DNA of 64,000 nucleotides from Nocardioides sp. AX2bis (GTDB lineage: Bacteria; Actinomycetota; Actinomycetes; Propionibacteriales; Nocardioidaceae). The notes under the pieces were generated by a model. It searched no databases. It saw only the letters and a program-made list of their open reading frames with translations, and was not told the DNA's origin. This document shows positions 34,406 to 43,537 of the stretch, one piece after another; the stretch's first letter is position 1, and each line of letters begins with the position of its first letter. Position numbers and translations under genes: made by a program. The stretch covers positions 2,440,304 to 2,504,303 of the forward strand of contig NZ_LR733215.1 of NCBI RefSeq assembly GCF_902506435.1, read 5' to 3'.

Positions 34406-36175
34406 GTGACCACCGCTCCCCCGACCCCGTCCCCGCGCTGGGAGGTCCAGCGCAGCCTCGACGAGCTCGGGACGCCCCTGCGCGACGTGACCTTCTGCGT
34501 GGTCGACCTCGAGACCACCGGCGCCTCGGTCCGCGACGGGTGCGCGATCACCGAGATCGGCGCGGTCAAGGTCCGCGGCGGCGAGGTGGTCGGGGAGTTC
34601 CAGACCCTGGTCGACCCGGAGGGCTCGATCCCGGCGTTCATCTCGGTGTTGACCGGGATCACCAACGGGATGGTCGTCGGCGCGCCGCGCATCGAGGCGG
34701 CGCTGCCGGCGTTCCTGGAGTTCGCCGCCGGCTGCGTCCTGGTCGCCCACAACGCGCCGTTCGACGTCGGCTTCCTGCGCCATTTCGCCACCGCCCAGGG
34801 CCGCGCCTGGCCGGACTTCGAGGTCGTCGACACCGCACGGCTGGCCCGGCGCGTGATCACCCGCGACGACGCCCCGAACTGCAAGCTGTCCTCCCTGGCC
34901 CGCGCGTTCGGCTCCCCCACCACGCCCGACCACCGCGCGCTCTCCGACGCCCGCGCCACCGTCCACGTCCTCCACGCGCTGATGGAGCGCCTCGGCGGCG
35001 TCGGCGTGCACACCCTTGAGGAGCTGCAGACCTACACCTCGCGGGTCAGCGCCGCGACCCGCCGCAAGCGGCACCTCGCCGACGGTCTCCCCCACGCGCC
35101 CGGGGTCTACCTGTTCGAGGACGAGGGCGGCCGCGTCCTCTACGTCGGCACCTCCCGGGACCTGCGCACCCGCGTACGGACCTACTTCACCGCCTCGGAG
35201 AAACGCAGCCGGATGGGCGAGATGGTCGCCCTCGCCGCCCGGGTGCGCGGCATCGAGTGCGCCACGCCCCTCGAGGCCGAGGTCCGCGAGCTCCGCCTGA
35301 TCGCCCACCACAAGCCCGGTTACAACCGGCGCTCGAAGTTCCCCGAGAAGACCACCTTCGTCAAGCTCACCCGGGAGCCGTGGCCCCGGCTGTCCCTGGT
35401 CAAGGCGGTCCTCGACGACGACGCCGACTACCTCGGGCCGTTCGCCTCGCGGCGCGCCGCCGAGCAGTGCCTCGACGCGCTGCACCAGACCTTCCCGGTC
35501 CGTCAGTGCAGCGGCCGGATGCCGGCGCTGCCGACCCGTACCCCGTGCGCGCTGGCCGAGCTCGGCCGCTGCCTGTCGCCCTGCGACGGCTCCGTCGACC
35601 AGCTCACCTACGGCGCGGTCGTCCGCCGCCTGCGTGACACGCTGCTGCACCGGCCCGACGACGTGGTCGAGACGATCAACCACAAGATGGCGGTGCTGGC
35701 CGCCGACGAGCGCTTCGAGGAGGCCGGCGCCCACCGGGACCGGCTGGCCTCCTTCGTCCGCGCCGCCTCCCGCACCCAGCGGCTCGGCTCCCTGGCCGCC
35801 TGCCCCGAGGTGGTCGCCGCCCGGCGCGAGGACGACGGGCGCTGGGCGGTCCACGTCGTGCGCCACGGCCGGCTCTCCGCCGCGGGCGTCATCCCGGCCG
35901 GCGCCGACGCGCACGCCTGGGTCGACACCCTGCGGGCCGGCGCCGAGACCGTCGCCGAGACCGTGGCCGCCCGGCCCGGTCCCGTGCCCGCGGCGACCGC
36001 GGCGGAGTCCGAGCGGGTGCTGCGCTGGCTGGAGCAGCCCGGCGTACGCCTGGTGGAGGTCGAGGGCGAGTGGACCTGCCCGGTCCGCGGCGCGACGCCG
36101 CACCTCACCCGCCTCGCCCCCGGCCCGCGCGACCCGGCCACCGTGGGCCTGCCGTCCCCGGTCGCAGTCTCCTAG
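34406..36175 (+). CDS. DEDDh 3'-5' exonuclease fused to UvrC-like GIY-YIG nuclease
   Basis: 589 residues, GTG start. The N-terminal DnaQ-type exonuclease has VVDLETTGA (DxE), HNAPFDVGFL and DHRALSDA (His/Asp). From about residue 230 comes a GIY-YIG domain PGVYLFEDEGGRVLYVGTSRDLRTR. A UvrC-like region with ECATPLEAEVRELRLIAHHKPGYNRR and a Cys cluster (CALAELGRCLSPC) follows. It lacks UvrC's C-terminal RNase-H-like and HhH domains. Homologues (M. tuberculosis Rv2191 type) are thought to act in DNA repair. The fold assignments are secure, the role inferred. Confidence 0.9.
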   Translation: MTTAPPTPSPRWEVQRSLDELGTPLRDVTFCVVDLETTGASVRDGCAITEIGAVKVRGGEVVGEFQTLVDPEGSIPAFISVLTGITNGMVVGAPRIEAALPAFLEFAAGCVLVAHNAPFDVGFLRHFATAQGRAWPDFEVVDTARLARRVITRDDAPNCKLSSLARAFGSPTTPDHRALSDARATVHVLHALMERLGGVGVHTLEELQTYTSRVSAATRRKRHLADGLPHAPGVYLFEDEGGRVLYVGTSRDLRTRVRTYFTASEKRSRMGEMVALAARVRGIECATPLEAEVRELRLIAHHKPGYNRRSKFPEKTTFVKLTREPWPRLSLVKAVLDDDADYLGPFASRRAAEQCLDALHQTFPVRQCSGRMPALPTRTPCALAELGRCLSPCDGSVDQLTYGAVVRRLRDTLLHRPDDVVETINHKMAVLAADERFEEAGAHRDRLASFVRAASRTQRLGSLAACPEVVAARREDDGRWAVHVVRHGRLSAAGVIPAGADAHAWVDTLRAGAETVAETVAARPGPVPAATAAESERVLRWLEQPGVRLVEVEGEWTCPVRGATPHLTRLAPGPRDPATVGLPSPVAVS

Positions 36176-36178
36176 GCT
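36173..36178 (+). promoter_or_regulatory. -10 box TAGGCT, leaderless start of RAM-domain gene
   Basis: TAGGCT overlaps the end of the nuclease gene and ends 6 nt before the ATG at 36185. Confidence 0.55.
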
Positions 36179-36184
36179 GCGGGG

Positions 36185-36463
36185 ATGATCACCGCCATCG
36201 TGTTCGTCAAGGCCGACGTCGCCCGGATCCCCGAGGTCGCGGAGTCCATCGCCGAGATCGACGGCGTCTCGGAGGTCTACTCCGTCACCGGCACCATCGA
36301 CCTGATCGCCCTGGTCCGGGTGCGCCACCACGACGACGTGGCCCACGTCGTCGCCGACCGGCTCAACAAGGTGCCCGGGGTGACCGAGACCGAGACCCAC
36401 ATCGCGTTCCGGGCCTACTCCCGCCACGACCTCGAGGCCACCTTCTCCCTCGGCCTCGACTGA
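36185..36463 (+). CDS. Stand-alone Lrp/AsnC ligand-binding (RAM) domain protein
   Basis: 92 residues, MITAIVFVKADVARIPEVAE onward. It matches only the C-terminal effector/oligomerisation domain of Lrp/AsnC regulators: IAEIDGVSEVYSVTGTIDLIALVRV and a final ETHIAFRAYS. There is no DNA-binding helix-turn-helix. Single-RAM proteins bind amino acids or modulate full Lrp partners. It lies next to trpD, convergent with it; an amino-acid-sensing role is only a guess. Confidence 0.88.
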   Translation: MITAIVFVKADVARIPEVAESIAEIDGVSEVYSVTGTIDLIALVRVRHHDDVAHVVADRLNKVPGVTETETHIAFRAYSRHDLEATFSLGLD

Positions 36464-36487
36464 GGAATCCGGTCCGGGCGTCTGCCC

Positions 36488-37519
36488 TCAGGCGCCGGCG
36501 GCCGCCACCCAGGCCGCCAGGGTGCGCGCGGCGGCGCCGGAGTCGATGGCCTGCGCGGCCTTCTCCACCCCGGCGGCGAGCGCGTCGGTGAGGTCGGCCG
36601 CCGGGTCGTCGTAGACCGCCAGCGCCGCGCCGGCGTTCAGCACGACCGCGTCGCGGACCGGACCGGTCTCCCCGTCCAGCAGCCGGCGGGCGACCCCGGC
36701 GTTGTAGGCCGCGTCGTGCCCGCGCAGGTCCTCGGGCGTGGCCGGCGGCAGCCCGAGGGCGGCCGGGTCGACCGACGTCCGGGCGACCTCGCCGTCGTGG
36801 ACCACCCAGACCGTCGACGTGGTGCTGGTGGTGAGCTCGTCGAGACCGTCGTCACCGCGGAAGACCCAGGCGTCGGCGCCGCGGCGGGCCAGCACGCCGG
36901 CCATCACCGGGGCGGCCCGGAGGTCGGCGCAGCCCACGGCCATCGCCTGGGGACGCACGGGGTTGGCCAGCGGGCCGAGCATGTTGAAGGTGGTGCCGAT
37001 GCCGAGCTCGCGCCGGGGCCCGGCGGCGTGTCGCATCGCGGGGTTGAAGGCGGCGGCGAAGCAGAACGTGATGCCGGCCTCGACGGCGACCTCGGCCACC
37101 CGCGACGCCGGCAGGTCCAGGCGGATGCCGAGCGCCTCGAGCACGTCGGCCGACCCGCTCTGCGACGACGCGGACCGGCCGCCGTGCTTGACCACCCGCG
37201 CCCCGGCGCCCGCGGCGACGATGGCCGACATCGTGGAGATGTTGACCGACATCGACCGGTCTCCCCCGGTGCCCACGACGTCGAGCAGCCGGCCCGGCAC
37301 CTCCAGGGGCGTCCGGGCCTCCCACATGGCATCGACGAGGCCGCCGACCTCCTCGATCGTCTCGCCCTTGGCGCGCAGCGCGACCGCGAAGCCCGCGACC
37401 TGGGCCGGGGTGGCCGCCCCGGCGAGGATCTCGCCCATCGCCCACGTCGTCTGGTCGGCCTCGAGGTCCTGCCCGGCGACGAGCGCGCCGAGGACGTCGG
37501 GCCAGGTCGTGGCGCTCAC
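36488..37519 (-). CDS. trpD: Anthranilate phosphoribosyltransferase TrpD
   Basis: 343 residues from the GTG at 37519. PRPP-binding [18 protein letters not shown] and the following [21 protein letters not shown], then [19 protein letters not shown]. It converts anthranilate and PRPP to phosphoribosyl-anthranilate in tryptophan synthesis. No other trp genes are nearby; the lone trpD beside ctaE/qcr is also seen in mycobacteria. Confidence 0.95.
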   Translation of the reverse strand: MSATTWPDVLGALVAGQDLEADQTTWAMGEILAGAATPAQVAGFAVALRAKGETIEEVGGLVDAMWEARTPLEVPGRLLDVVGTGGDRSMSVNISTMSAIVAAGAGARVVKHGGRSASSQSGSADVLEALGIRLDLPASRVAEVAVEAGITFCFAAAFNPAMRHAAGPRRELGIGTTFNMLGPLANPVRPQAMAVGCADLRAAPVMAGVLARRGADAWVFRGDDGLDELTTSTTSTVWVVHDGEVARTSVDPAALGLPPATPEDLRGHDAAYNAGVARRLLDGETGPVRDAVVLNAGAALAVYDDPAADLTDALAAGVEKAAQAIDSGAAARTLAAWVAAAGA

Positions 37520-37526
37520 GGCCGGC

Positions 37527-37937
37527 TCAGGCCGGGACGCGCGAGCGCAGCAGCGTGACCACGGTCTGCGCCAGCTCGATCGGGTCGAGCGGGTGCGCGA
37601 CCGCGCCGTCGGCACGCGACCAGGTCGCCAGCCAGGCGTCCTGGGGACGGCCGGTGAGCACGAGGACCGGCGGGCAGCGGTAGATCTCGTCCTTGAGCTG
37701 CTTGGCGATGCCCATCCCGCCCGCGGGCGCGGCCTCGCCGTCGAGGATGGCCAGCGCGACACCGCCGGCGTCCATGACCTTGATCGCCACCGGCTCGGTG
37801 GCCACCTCGACGTACTCGACCTCGGGCAGGTCGGGGTGCGGGCGGCGCCCCAGGGCCAGGATCACCTGCTGCCGCGTGTTGACGTCGTCGCTGTAGACGA
37901 GCACCTTCAAGGGGGCCGGGGAGGTCGCGTCGCTCAC
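37527..37937 (-). CDS. Receiver-like protein lacking the conserved lysine
   Basis: 136 residues from the GTG at 37937. Single receiver fold: acidic YSDDVN near residue 16, Asp66 in [10 protein letters not shown] at the phospho-acceptor place, Thr95 in LVLTGRP. The usual Lys-Pro is His-Pro (AVAHPLDP, His115). No output domain. It ends 7 nt before trpD, so the two may be co-transcribed. Probably a pseudo-receiver or a protein-protein switch; no kinase partner is adjacent. Confidence 0.8.
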   Translation of the reverse strand: MSDATSPAPLKVLVYSDDVNTRQQVILALGRRPHPDLPEVEYVEVATEPVAIKVMDAGGVALAILDGEAAPAGGMGIAKQLKDEIYRCPPVLVLTGRPQDAWLATWSRADGAVAHPLDPIELAQTVVTLLRSRVPA

Positions 37938-37944
37938 ACGGCGG

Positions 37945-37950
37945 ACACTA
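37945..37950 (-). promoter_or_regulatory. -10 box TAGTGT, leaderless start of receiver gene
   Basis: On the leftward strand TAGTGT ends 7 nt before the GTG at 37937. It overlaps the last codons of the CtaG-like gene. Confidence 0.5.
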
Positions 37951-38940
37951 CCGCCCGGTCTGCTCGGCCGCCGCCCGCGACTCCCGGGCCTCCCGGGCCT
38001 CCAGCAGGTCCAGGCGCCGGTCCTCGCGGCGCGCCTCCTGGCGCGAGGACCGCACCCACTGCACGAAGAGCACGATGAAGAACCCGATCCCCACGAGGTC
38101 ACCGGAGCCCCACAGGATGCCGCCGGCCAGCTCCTGGTCGGCCGCGGCGTCGGGCAGCCAGGAGCCCATCGGCCCCTCGGCCAGCCGTGGGTACCAGTCC
38201 CCCCCGATCAGGGTCGACTGACCCATGATCGTCACGCCGAGGAAGGCGTGGAAGGGCAGCGTCAGCACCACCATCGCCACCCGGAACGGGTAGCCGACGC
38301 GGCCCGGCACGGGGTCGATGCCCATCAGCGGCCAGAAGAACAGCGCGCCGACGGTCACCAGGTGCAGGTGCATCATCTCGTGCACGAAGGCCGAGGTGAG
38401 CGAGGCGTCGTACCAGGGCGAGAAGTAGAGCGCCCACGGCGAGAGCACGTAGAGCGCGAAGGTCAGCGGCGGGAACGACAGCACCCGCGCCACCCGCGAG
38501 TGCAGCAGCGCCAGCAGCAGCCGCCGTGGCGCGCCGGGCAGCGTCCGCAGCGCGAGGGTCACCGGCGCCCCCAGCGCCAGGGCCAGCGGGACCACCATCG
38601 AGAGCACCATGTGCTGGACCATGTGCACGCTGAGCAGGGTGCTGTCGTAGGCCGCGAAGCCTGACGACGTGGCGAGGTAGAAGGCGCCCATCCCGACGAC
38701 CACGAACGAGAACGTCCGTGCCCACGGCCAGGCGTCCCCGCGCCGGCGCAGGGTGGAGACCCCCAGCAGGTAGAGGCCGATCCCCCAGACGGTCACCACC
38801 AGCGGGATCGGGGCCAGTCCCCACTGCGAGAGGACCGTGTCCAGGCCGAACGGAGGGAGCACCGGGGCGTCCTCGGGCGCGGCCGTGCCGAGCACCGCCG
38901 GGAGCGTCGCCGGGAGCGCCGTCAGAAGGGACGTGAGCAC
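37948..38940 (-). CDS. CtaG-like cytochrome c oxidase assembly membrane protein
   Basis: 330 residues, GTG start. About seven membrane spans. His-rich membrane motifs SVHMVQHMVLSMV and VHEMMHLHLV are typical of the caa3_CtaG family, thought to handle copper for oxidase assembly. A charged Arg/Glu tail of about 35 residues follows the last span. Divergent from ctaE, supporting the assembly role. Confidence 0.88.
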   Translation of the reverse strand: MLTSLLTALPATLPAVLGTAAPEDAPVLPPFGLDTVLSQWGLAPIPLVVTVWGIGLYLLGVSTLRRRGDAWPWARTFSFVVVGMGAFYLATSSGFAAYDSTLLSVHMVQHMVLSMVVPLALALGAPVTLALRTLPGAPRRLLLALLHSRVARVLSFPPLTFALYVLSPWALYFSPWYDASLTSAFVHEMMHLHLVTVGALFFWPLMGIDPVPGRVGYPFRVAMVVLTLPFHAFLGVTIMGQSTLIGGDWYPRLAEGPMGSWLPDAAADQELAGGILWGSGDLVGIGFFIVLFVQWVRSSRQEARREDRRLDLLEAREARESRAAAEQTGR

Positions 38941-38946
38941 TCTTCG

Positions 38947-38952
38947 AACCTA
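38947..38952 (-). promoter_or_regulatory. -10 box TAGGTT, leaderless start of ctaG-like gene
   Basis: TAGGTT, read leftward, ends 6 nt before the GTG at 38940. Confidence 0.55.
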
Positions 38953-39013
38953 GCCCCCGGGCGGGTGCGGCGACGCGCTGCGGGGTGGGGGTGGCTGGGC
39001 CTGGTGGCCGGGG

Positions 39014-39019
39014 CATAAT
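39014..39019 (+). promoter_or_regulatory. -10 box CATAAT, leaderless start of ctaE
   Basis: CATAAT ends 6 nt before the GTG at 39026, with no ribosome-binding site, so the ctaE-qcrCAB message probably begins at the start codon. Confidence 0.6.
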
Positions 39020-39025
39020 GAACGC

Positions 39026-39664
39026 GTGGCGACCACAGCGACGATCCCGGCCTCCCGCCTCCACGGGCACCACGACCGACCCAGCATGGTCGCCGTCGGC
39101 ACCATCATCTGGCTCTCGAGCGAGCTGATGTTCTTCGCGGCGCTGTTCGCGGCGTACTTCACGATCCGCTCCGTGAGCCCCGACCTCTGGTCGCAGAACA
39201 CCGAGATGCTCAACGTGCCGTTCGCGCTGGCGAACACCACGATCCTGGTGCTCTCCTCCCTGACCTGCCAGCTCGGCGTCTTCGCCGCCGAGCGCGGCCA
39301 GGTCGGGCGCAGCGGCAAGCTCCTGCAGTTCCGCAAGTGGGGCCTGCGCGAGTGGTTCATCCTCACCTACCTGATGGGCGCGGTCTTCGTCGCCGGTCAG
39401 GCCGTCGAGTACGTCGAGCTGGTCGCCGAGGGCGTCACCATGTCGGCGTCGGCCTACGGCTCGGTCTTCTACCTCTCGACCGGGTTCCACGGCATCCACG
39501 TGGCAGGCGGGCTGCTGGCCTTCCTGCTCGTCCTCGGGCGCACCTACCTGGCCCGCAAGTTCACCCACGAGCAGGCGGTCAGCGCGATCGTGGTCTCGTA
39601 CTACTGGCACTTCGTCGACGTCGTGTGGATCGGTCTGTTCGCGACGATCTACCTGATCCAGTAG
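39026..39664 (+). CDS. ctaE: Cytochrome c oxidase subunit III CtaE
   Basis: 212 residues, GTG start. Five membrane spans of COX3: [19 protein letters not shown] with the conserved Glu, [22 protein letters not shown], and the final [15 protein letters not shown]. Non-catalytic subunit of the aa3 oxidase. First gene of the ctaE-qcrC-qcrA-qcrB operon, whose products with ctaCDF form the actinobacterial III-IV supercomplex. Confidence 0.95.
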   Translation: MATTATIPASRLHGHHDRPSMVAVGTIIWLSSELMFFAALFAAYFTIRSVSPDLWSQNTEMLNVPFALANTTILVLSSLTCQLGVFAAERGQVGRSGKLLQFRKWGLREWFILTYLMGAVFVAGQAVEYVELVAEGVTMSASAYGSVFYLSTGFHGIHVAGGLLAFLLVLGRTYLARKFTHEQAVSAIVVSYYWHFVDVVWIGLFATIYLIQ

Positions 39665-39745
39665 GTCCCTCCGATCACGCACCACCGCAGTCCTGCCGCA
39701 AGAACCTCTGCCGCCGAACCCCGCCCCCGATCCCGAGGACCCATC

Positions 39746-40618
39746 GTGCGTCTGCTCAACAGAACCGCCGGCCGCCTGTCGCGGCACCGTCGGCGCCCCG
39801 TCGCCGGGCTCCTGGTGCTGCTGCTCGGCCTGTTCGCCACCGGCACCTTCTACGCCGCCTTCGCCCCGGCCCAGGCCGAGACGACCGCCAGCGACGCCGC
39901 GCAGGTCGAGGAGGGCCGTGAGCTCTTCCTCATCGGCTGCGCCTTCTGCCACGGCACCAACGGCGAGGGCGTGCTGACCGAGAGCGGCACCCAGTACGGC
40001 CCGGCGCTCGCCGGCGTCGGCGCCGCTGCGGTCGACTTCCAGGTCGGCACCGGCCGGATGCCGCTGGTGCAGCCCGGCCAGCAGGCCCCCCGCAAGCCCG
40101 TCATCTACTCCCAGGACGAGATCGACGCGCTCGGCGCGTTCGTCGCCTCCCTGGGCCCCGGCCCGGCCGTCCCCGAGGAGTCCGAGTACTCCGTCGAGGG
40201 ACTCTCGGCCGAGGAGCAGGAGGAGGCCGTCGTCCGCGGCGGCGAGATCTTCCGCACCAACTGCACCGCCTGCCACAACTTCGACGGCGCCGGCGGCGCC
40301 ATGCCTCGCGGCGGGTACGCCCCCAGCCTGAAGGGCGTCGAGCCCAAGTACATCTACGAGGCGCTGCTCACCGGCCCTCAGTCGATGCCGACCTTCTCCA
40401 ACGGCAACCTGACGCCCGAGGACAAGGCCGACGTCATCGCCTACCTGCAGGAGTCCGAGGAGCAGCCGACGTACGGCGGCTTCGGTCTCGGCAGCATGGG
40501 CCCCGTCGCGGAGGGCCTGTTCGCCTGGGTCGTCGGCATCGGCGGCCTGGTCGGCTTCGCGATCTGGATCGCGGCCCACAGCACACGCTCGCTCAAGCAG
40601 AAGGGCACCACGGAGTGA
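39746..40618 (+). CDS. qcrC: Diheme cytochrome c subunit QcrC
   Basis: 290 residues, GTG start. N-terminal membrane signal-anchor (about 20-40), two c-type heme sites GCAFCHG and NCTACHN, and a C-terminal span (FAWVVGIGGLVGFAIWIA). The two hemes pass electrons from the Rieske centre directly to the oxidase CuA, replacing soluble cytochrome c. GTGA overlap with qcrA. Confidence 0.95.
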   Translation: MRLLNRTAGRLSRHRRRPVAGLLVLLLGLFATGTFYAAFAPAQAETTASDAAQVEEGRELFLIGCAFCHGTNGEGVLTESGTQYGPALAGVGAAAVDFQVGTGRMPLVQPGQQAPRKPVIYSQDEIDALGAFVASLGPGPAVPEESEYSVEGLSAEEQEEAVVRGGEIFRTNCTACHNFDGAGGAMPRGGYAPSLKGVEPKYIYEALLTGPQSMPTFSNGNLTPEDKADVIAYLQESEEQPTYGGFGLGSMGPVAEGLFAWVVGIGGLVGFAIWIAAHSTRSLKQKGTTE

Positions 40619-41772
40619 CTCCCGACGACCCGAAGGACCCGGCCGGTCAGCACGAGACCGTCCCCGGCACCAGCCCCGGCGCCTCGCCCCAGGGCGGCGT
40701 CGTGCCCGACAGCCGTGGCGAGTTCACGCCGGTCCGCACCGACACCCCGGTCGCGGACCCCGGCCTGCCCGCCCACCAGTGGCGTCCCACCGACGTCGAC
40801 CCGAAGCTCGAGAAGCGCGCCGAGCGCCAGGTCGCCGGCATGTTCGTGGCCGCCCAGGTCTTCGTCGTGCTCTTCGTCGTGAGCTACTTCGTCTTCGACA
40901 TCGGTGGCGACGGCGACGCGATCCTCGGCCTCGGGGCCTCGACGGTGACCCTGGGCCTGTGCCTGGGCATCGCGCTGCTCCTCATCGGCGTCGGGATCAT
41001 CCAGTGGGCCCGCAAGCTCATGGGTGACCACGAGATCTCCGAGATGCGCCACCCGGCCCGGTCCTCGGACGAGGACCGGACGGCCACCCTCGAGGCGCTG
41101 CGCGTCGGCACCGAGGAGTCCGGGATCGCCCGGCGTCCGCTGATCCGCAACACCCTGCTCGGCTCGGTCGGCCTCCTGGGCGTCCCCGCCGTGGTGCTGC
41201 TCCGCGACCTCGGCCCCACCCCCGGCGAGGTCGCCACCGAGCAGCCGTACGAGGGCGCCGGCCTGGCCAACACGGTCTGGGCCGACGGCATGCGCGTCGT
41301 GCGCGACGTGATCGGGACCCCGATCCGCGCCGCGGACCTCGAGATCGGCGACCTGGTGAACGCCACCGCCGCCGCGCTCTACGAGACCAACGAGGAGGGC
41401 GAGCTGGTCCTCGAGGGGACCGAGCGCCTGATCGCTAACTCCAAGGCGCCGGTCATCGTGGTCCGGATGGAGCCCGACGAGATCGAGGACGTCGACGGCC
41501 GGGAGAACTGGACCGTCGACGGGATCATCGCCTACTCGAAGATCTGCACCCACGTGGGCTGCCCGATTTCGCTGTACGAGCGCACCACCCACCACGTGCT
41601 GTGCCCCTGCCACCAGTCGACCTTCGACCTGGCGGACGGCGCCAACGTGGTCTTCGGACCGGCCGCCCGGGCGCTGCCCCAGCTCGCCCTTGCGGTTGAT
41701 GACGAGGGGTATCTTGTAGCACAGAGCGACTTCGACGAGCCCGTCGGACCAAGTTTTTGGGAGCGTGGCTGA
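40615..41772 (+). CDS. qcrA: Rieske iron-sulfur protein QcrA
   Basis: 385 residues, GTG start. Pro-rich N-terminus, three membrane spans (about 80-100, 108-130, 178-198). The C-terminal Rieske domain has CTHVGCP and CPCHQSTFD as 2Fe-2S ligands. The multi-span form is the actinobacterial type. ATG of qcrB follows 2 nt after its stop. Confidence 0.95.
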   Translation: MTPDDPKDPAGQHETVPGTSPGASPQGGVVPDSRGEFTPVRTDTPVADPGLPAHQWRPTDVDPKLEKRAERQVAGMFVAAQVFVVLFVVSYFVFDIGGDGDAILGLGASTVTLGLCLGIALLLIGVGIIQWARKLMGDHEISEMRHPARSSDEDRTATLEALRVGTEESGIARRPLIRNTLLGSVGLLGVPAVVLLRDLGPTPGEVATEQPYEGAGLANTVWADGMRVVRDVIGTPIRAADLEIGDLVNATAAALYETNEEGELVLEGTERLIANSKAPVIVVRMEPDEIEDVDGRENWTVDGIIAYSKICTHVGCPISLYERTTHHVLCPCHQSTFDLADGANVVFGPAARALPQLALAVDDEGYLVAQSDFDEPVGPSFWERG

Positions 41773-41774
41773 AG

Positions 41775-43517
41775 ATGACGATCGACACCAGCAAGGTGGC
41801 GACAACGACAACAGGCACCGCTGCCACGGCGCCCACCCGTACCGGAGCCGTAGCCAACTGGGCGGATGAACGCCTCGGCCTCGGCACGGTCATGAAGAAG
41901 AACCTGCGCAAGGTCTTCCCGGACCACTGGTCGTTCATGCTGGGCGAGATCGCCCTGTGGAGCTTCGTGGTCCTGCTGCTCACCGGCGTCTTCCTGACGC
42001 TCTGGTACGACCCGAGCATGGCGGAGACCGAGTACACCGGCTCCTACGCCCCGCTGCGCGGCATCGAGATGTCGCAGGGCATGGCGTCCACGCTGCACAT
42101 CTCCTTCGACGTGCGCGGCGGCCTGCTGATGCGCCAGATGCACCACTGGGCGGCGATGCTCTTCATCGCCGCGATGATGGTGCACCTGCTCCGCGTGTAC
42201 TTCACCGGCGCGTTCCGCAAGCCCCGTGAGCTGAACTGGGTGATCGGCTCGCTGCTGCTGCTCCTCGGCACACTCGAGGGCTTCACCGGCTACTCCCTGC
42301 CCGACGACCTGCTCTCGGGTACCGGGATCCGCGCCGCGGACGGCTTCGTGAAGTCGATCCCCGTGGTCGGCACCTATGTGTCGTTCTTCCTCTTCGGCGG
42401 CGAGTTCCCCGGCGACAGCATCATCCCGCGCCTCTACATCATCCACGTGCTGCTGATCCCGGGCATCCTGCTCGGCCTGATCGCCGCCCACATGCTGCTG
42501 CTCGTCTACCACAAGCACACGCAGTGGCCTGGCCCCGGCCGCACCGAGGAGAACGTCGTCGGGTTCCCGATGCTCCCGGTGTACGCCGCCAAGGCCGGCG
42601 GGTTCTTCTTCGTCGTCTTCGGTGTCACCGCGATCATGGGTGGGCTGCTGACGATCAACCCGATCTGGCGGTACGGACCGTACGACCCGACCAAGGTGAC
42701 CGCCGGCTCCCAGCCGGACTGGTACATGGGCTGGCCGGACGGTGCGCTGCGGATCATGCCGGGCATCGAGACCGAGCTCTTCGGCTACACGCTGTCGTGG
42801 AACGTCCTGATCCCGATCATCATCCTGCCCGGGCTGATGTTCACGATCCTGCTGATGCTGCCGTTCATCGAGAACTGGATCACCGGCGACAAGCGGGACC
42901 ACCACCTGCTCGAGCGTCCCCGTGACGCGCCGACGCGGACGGCCCTGATGGTCGCGCTGATGACCTTCTACGGCCTGATGTGGGCCGCGGGCGGCAACGA
43001 CATCATCGCGATCCGCTTCGACCTGTCGATCAACCAGATCACGTACTTCATGCGGGCGGCGGTGTTCATCGGACCGGTGATCGCCTTCATCATCGCCCGG
43101 CGCTGGTGCATCTCGCTGCAGCGCAAGGACCGTGAGGACGTGCTCCACGGCTACGAGACCGGCATCATCATGCGCTCGCCCGAGGGCGGCTTCTCCGAGC
43201 GGCACGCGCCGCTCCCCCAGGAGTCCGTCTACACCCTCACCTCCCGTGAGGACACCAAGGCGTACGCAGCGCTGCCGGCCACCGACGCCAACGGTGTCGA
43301 CGCCCCGAATGGACGCATCGACCGGGTGCGGGCCAAGCTGTCGCAGGCCTGGTTCGCCCACGACGTGGCACCGGCCACCCGCGAGGAGCTCGACGAGGCG
43401 CACCACCACGCCGAGCACGCGCACGAGCTGCAGGGGGCGCTGGACGGCCGCTCGGCCGACGGCCACCAGTACGACGGCAAGCACGCCGTCGAGGGTGACC
43501 ACCTCCGCAACGACTGA
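41775..43517 (+). CDS. qcrB: Cytochrome b subunit QcrB
   Basis: 580 residues from the ATG at 41775; an in-frame ATG six codons upstream overlaps qcrA. Heme-binding membrane core with MHHWAAMLFIAAMMVHLLRVYFTGAF, GFTGYSLPDDLLSG, and HVLLIPGILLGLIAAHM, then the quinol-site region PDWYMGWPDGALRIMPG (PDWY where mitochondria have PEWY). A C-terminal ~140-residue cytoplasmic extension is acidic and His-rich. Quinol oxidation site of the bcc complex. Confidence 0.96.
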   Translation: MTIDTSKVATTTTGTAATAPTRTGAVANWADERLGLGTVMKKNLRKVFPDHWSFMLGEIALWSFVVLLLTGVFLTLWYDPSMAETEYTGSYAPLRGIEMSQGMASTLHISFDVRGGLLMRQMHHWAAMLFIAAMMVHLLRVYFTGAFRKPRELNWVIGSLLLLLGTLEGFTGYSLPDDLLSGTGIRAADGFVKSIPVVGTYVSFFLFGGEFPGDSIIPRLYIIHVLLIPGILLGLIAAHMLLLVYHKHTQWPGPGRTEENVVGFPMLPVYAAKAGGFFFVVFGVTAIMGGLLTINPIWRYGPYDPTKVTAGSQPDWYMGWPDGALRIMPGIETELFGYTLSWNVLIPIIILPGLMFTILLMLPFIENWITGDKRDHHLLERPRDAPTRTALMVALMTFYGLMWAAGGNDIIAIRFDLSINQITYFMRAAVFIGPVIAFIIARRWCISLQRKDREDVLHGYETGIIMRSPEGGFSERHAPLPQESVYTLTSREDTKAYAALPATDANGVDAPNGRIDRVRAKLSQAWFAHDVAPATREELDEAHHHAEHAHELQGALDGRSADGHQYDGKHAVEGDHLRND

Positions 43518-43537
43518 CGCAGCGCCTGCACCACCCG

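Noticed and set aside
34406..36175. True UvrC
   Set aside because: Has an N-terminal DEDDh exonuclease and lacks UvrC's C-terminal endonuclease and HhH domains.
36185..36463. Full Lrp/AsnC transcription factor
   Set aside because: Only the ligand-binding RAM domain is present; no helix-turn-helix in or before the frame.
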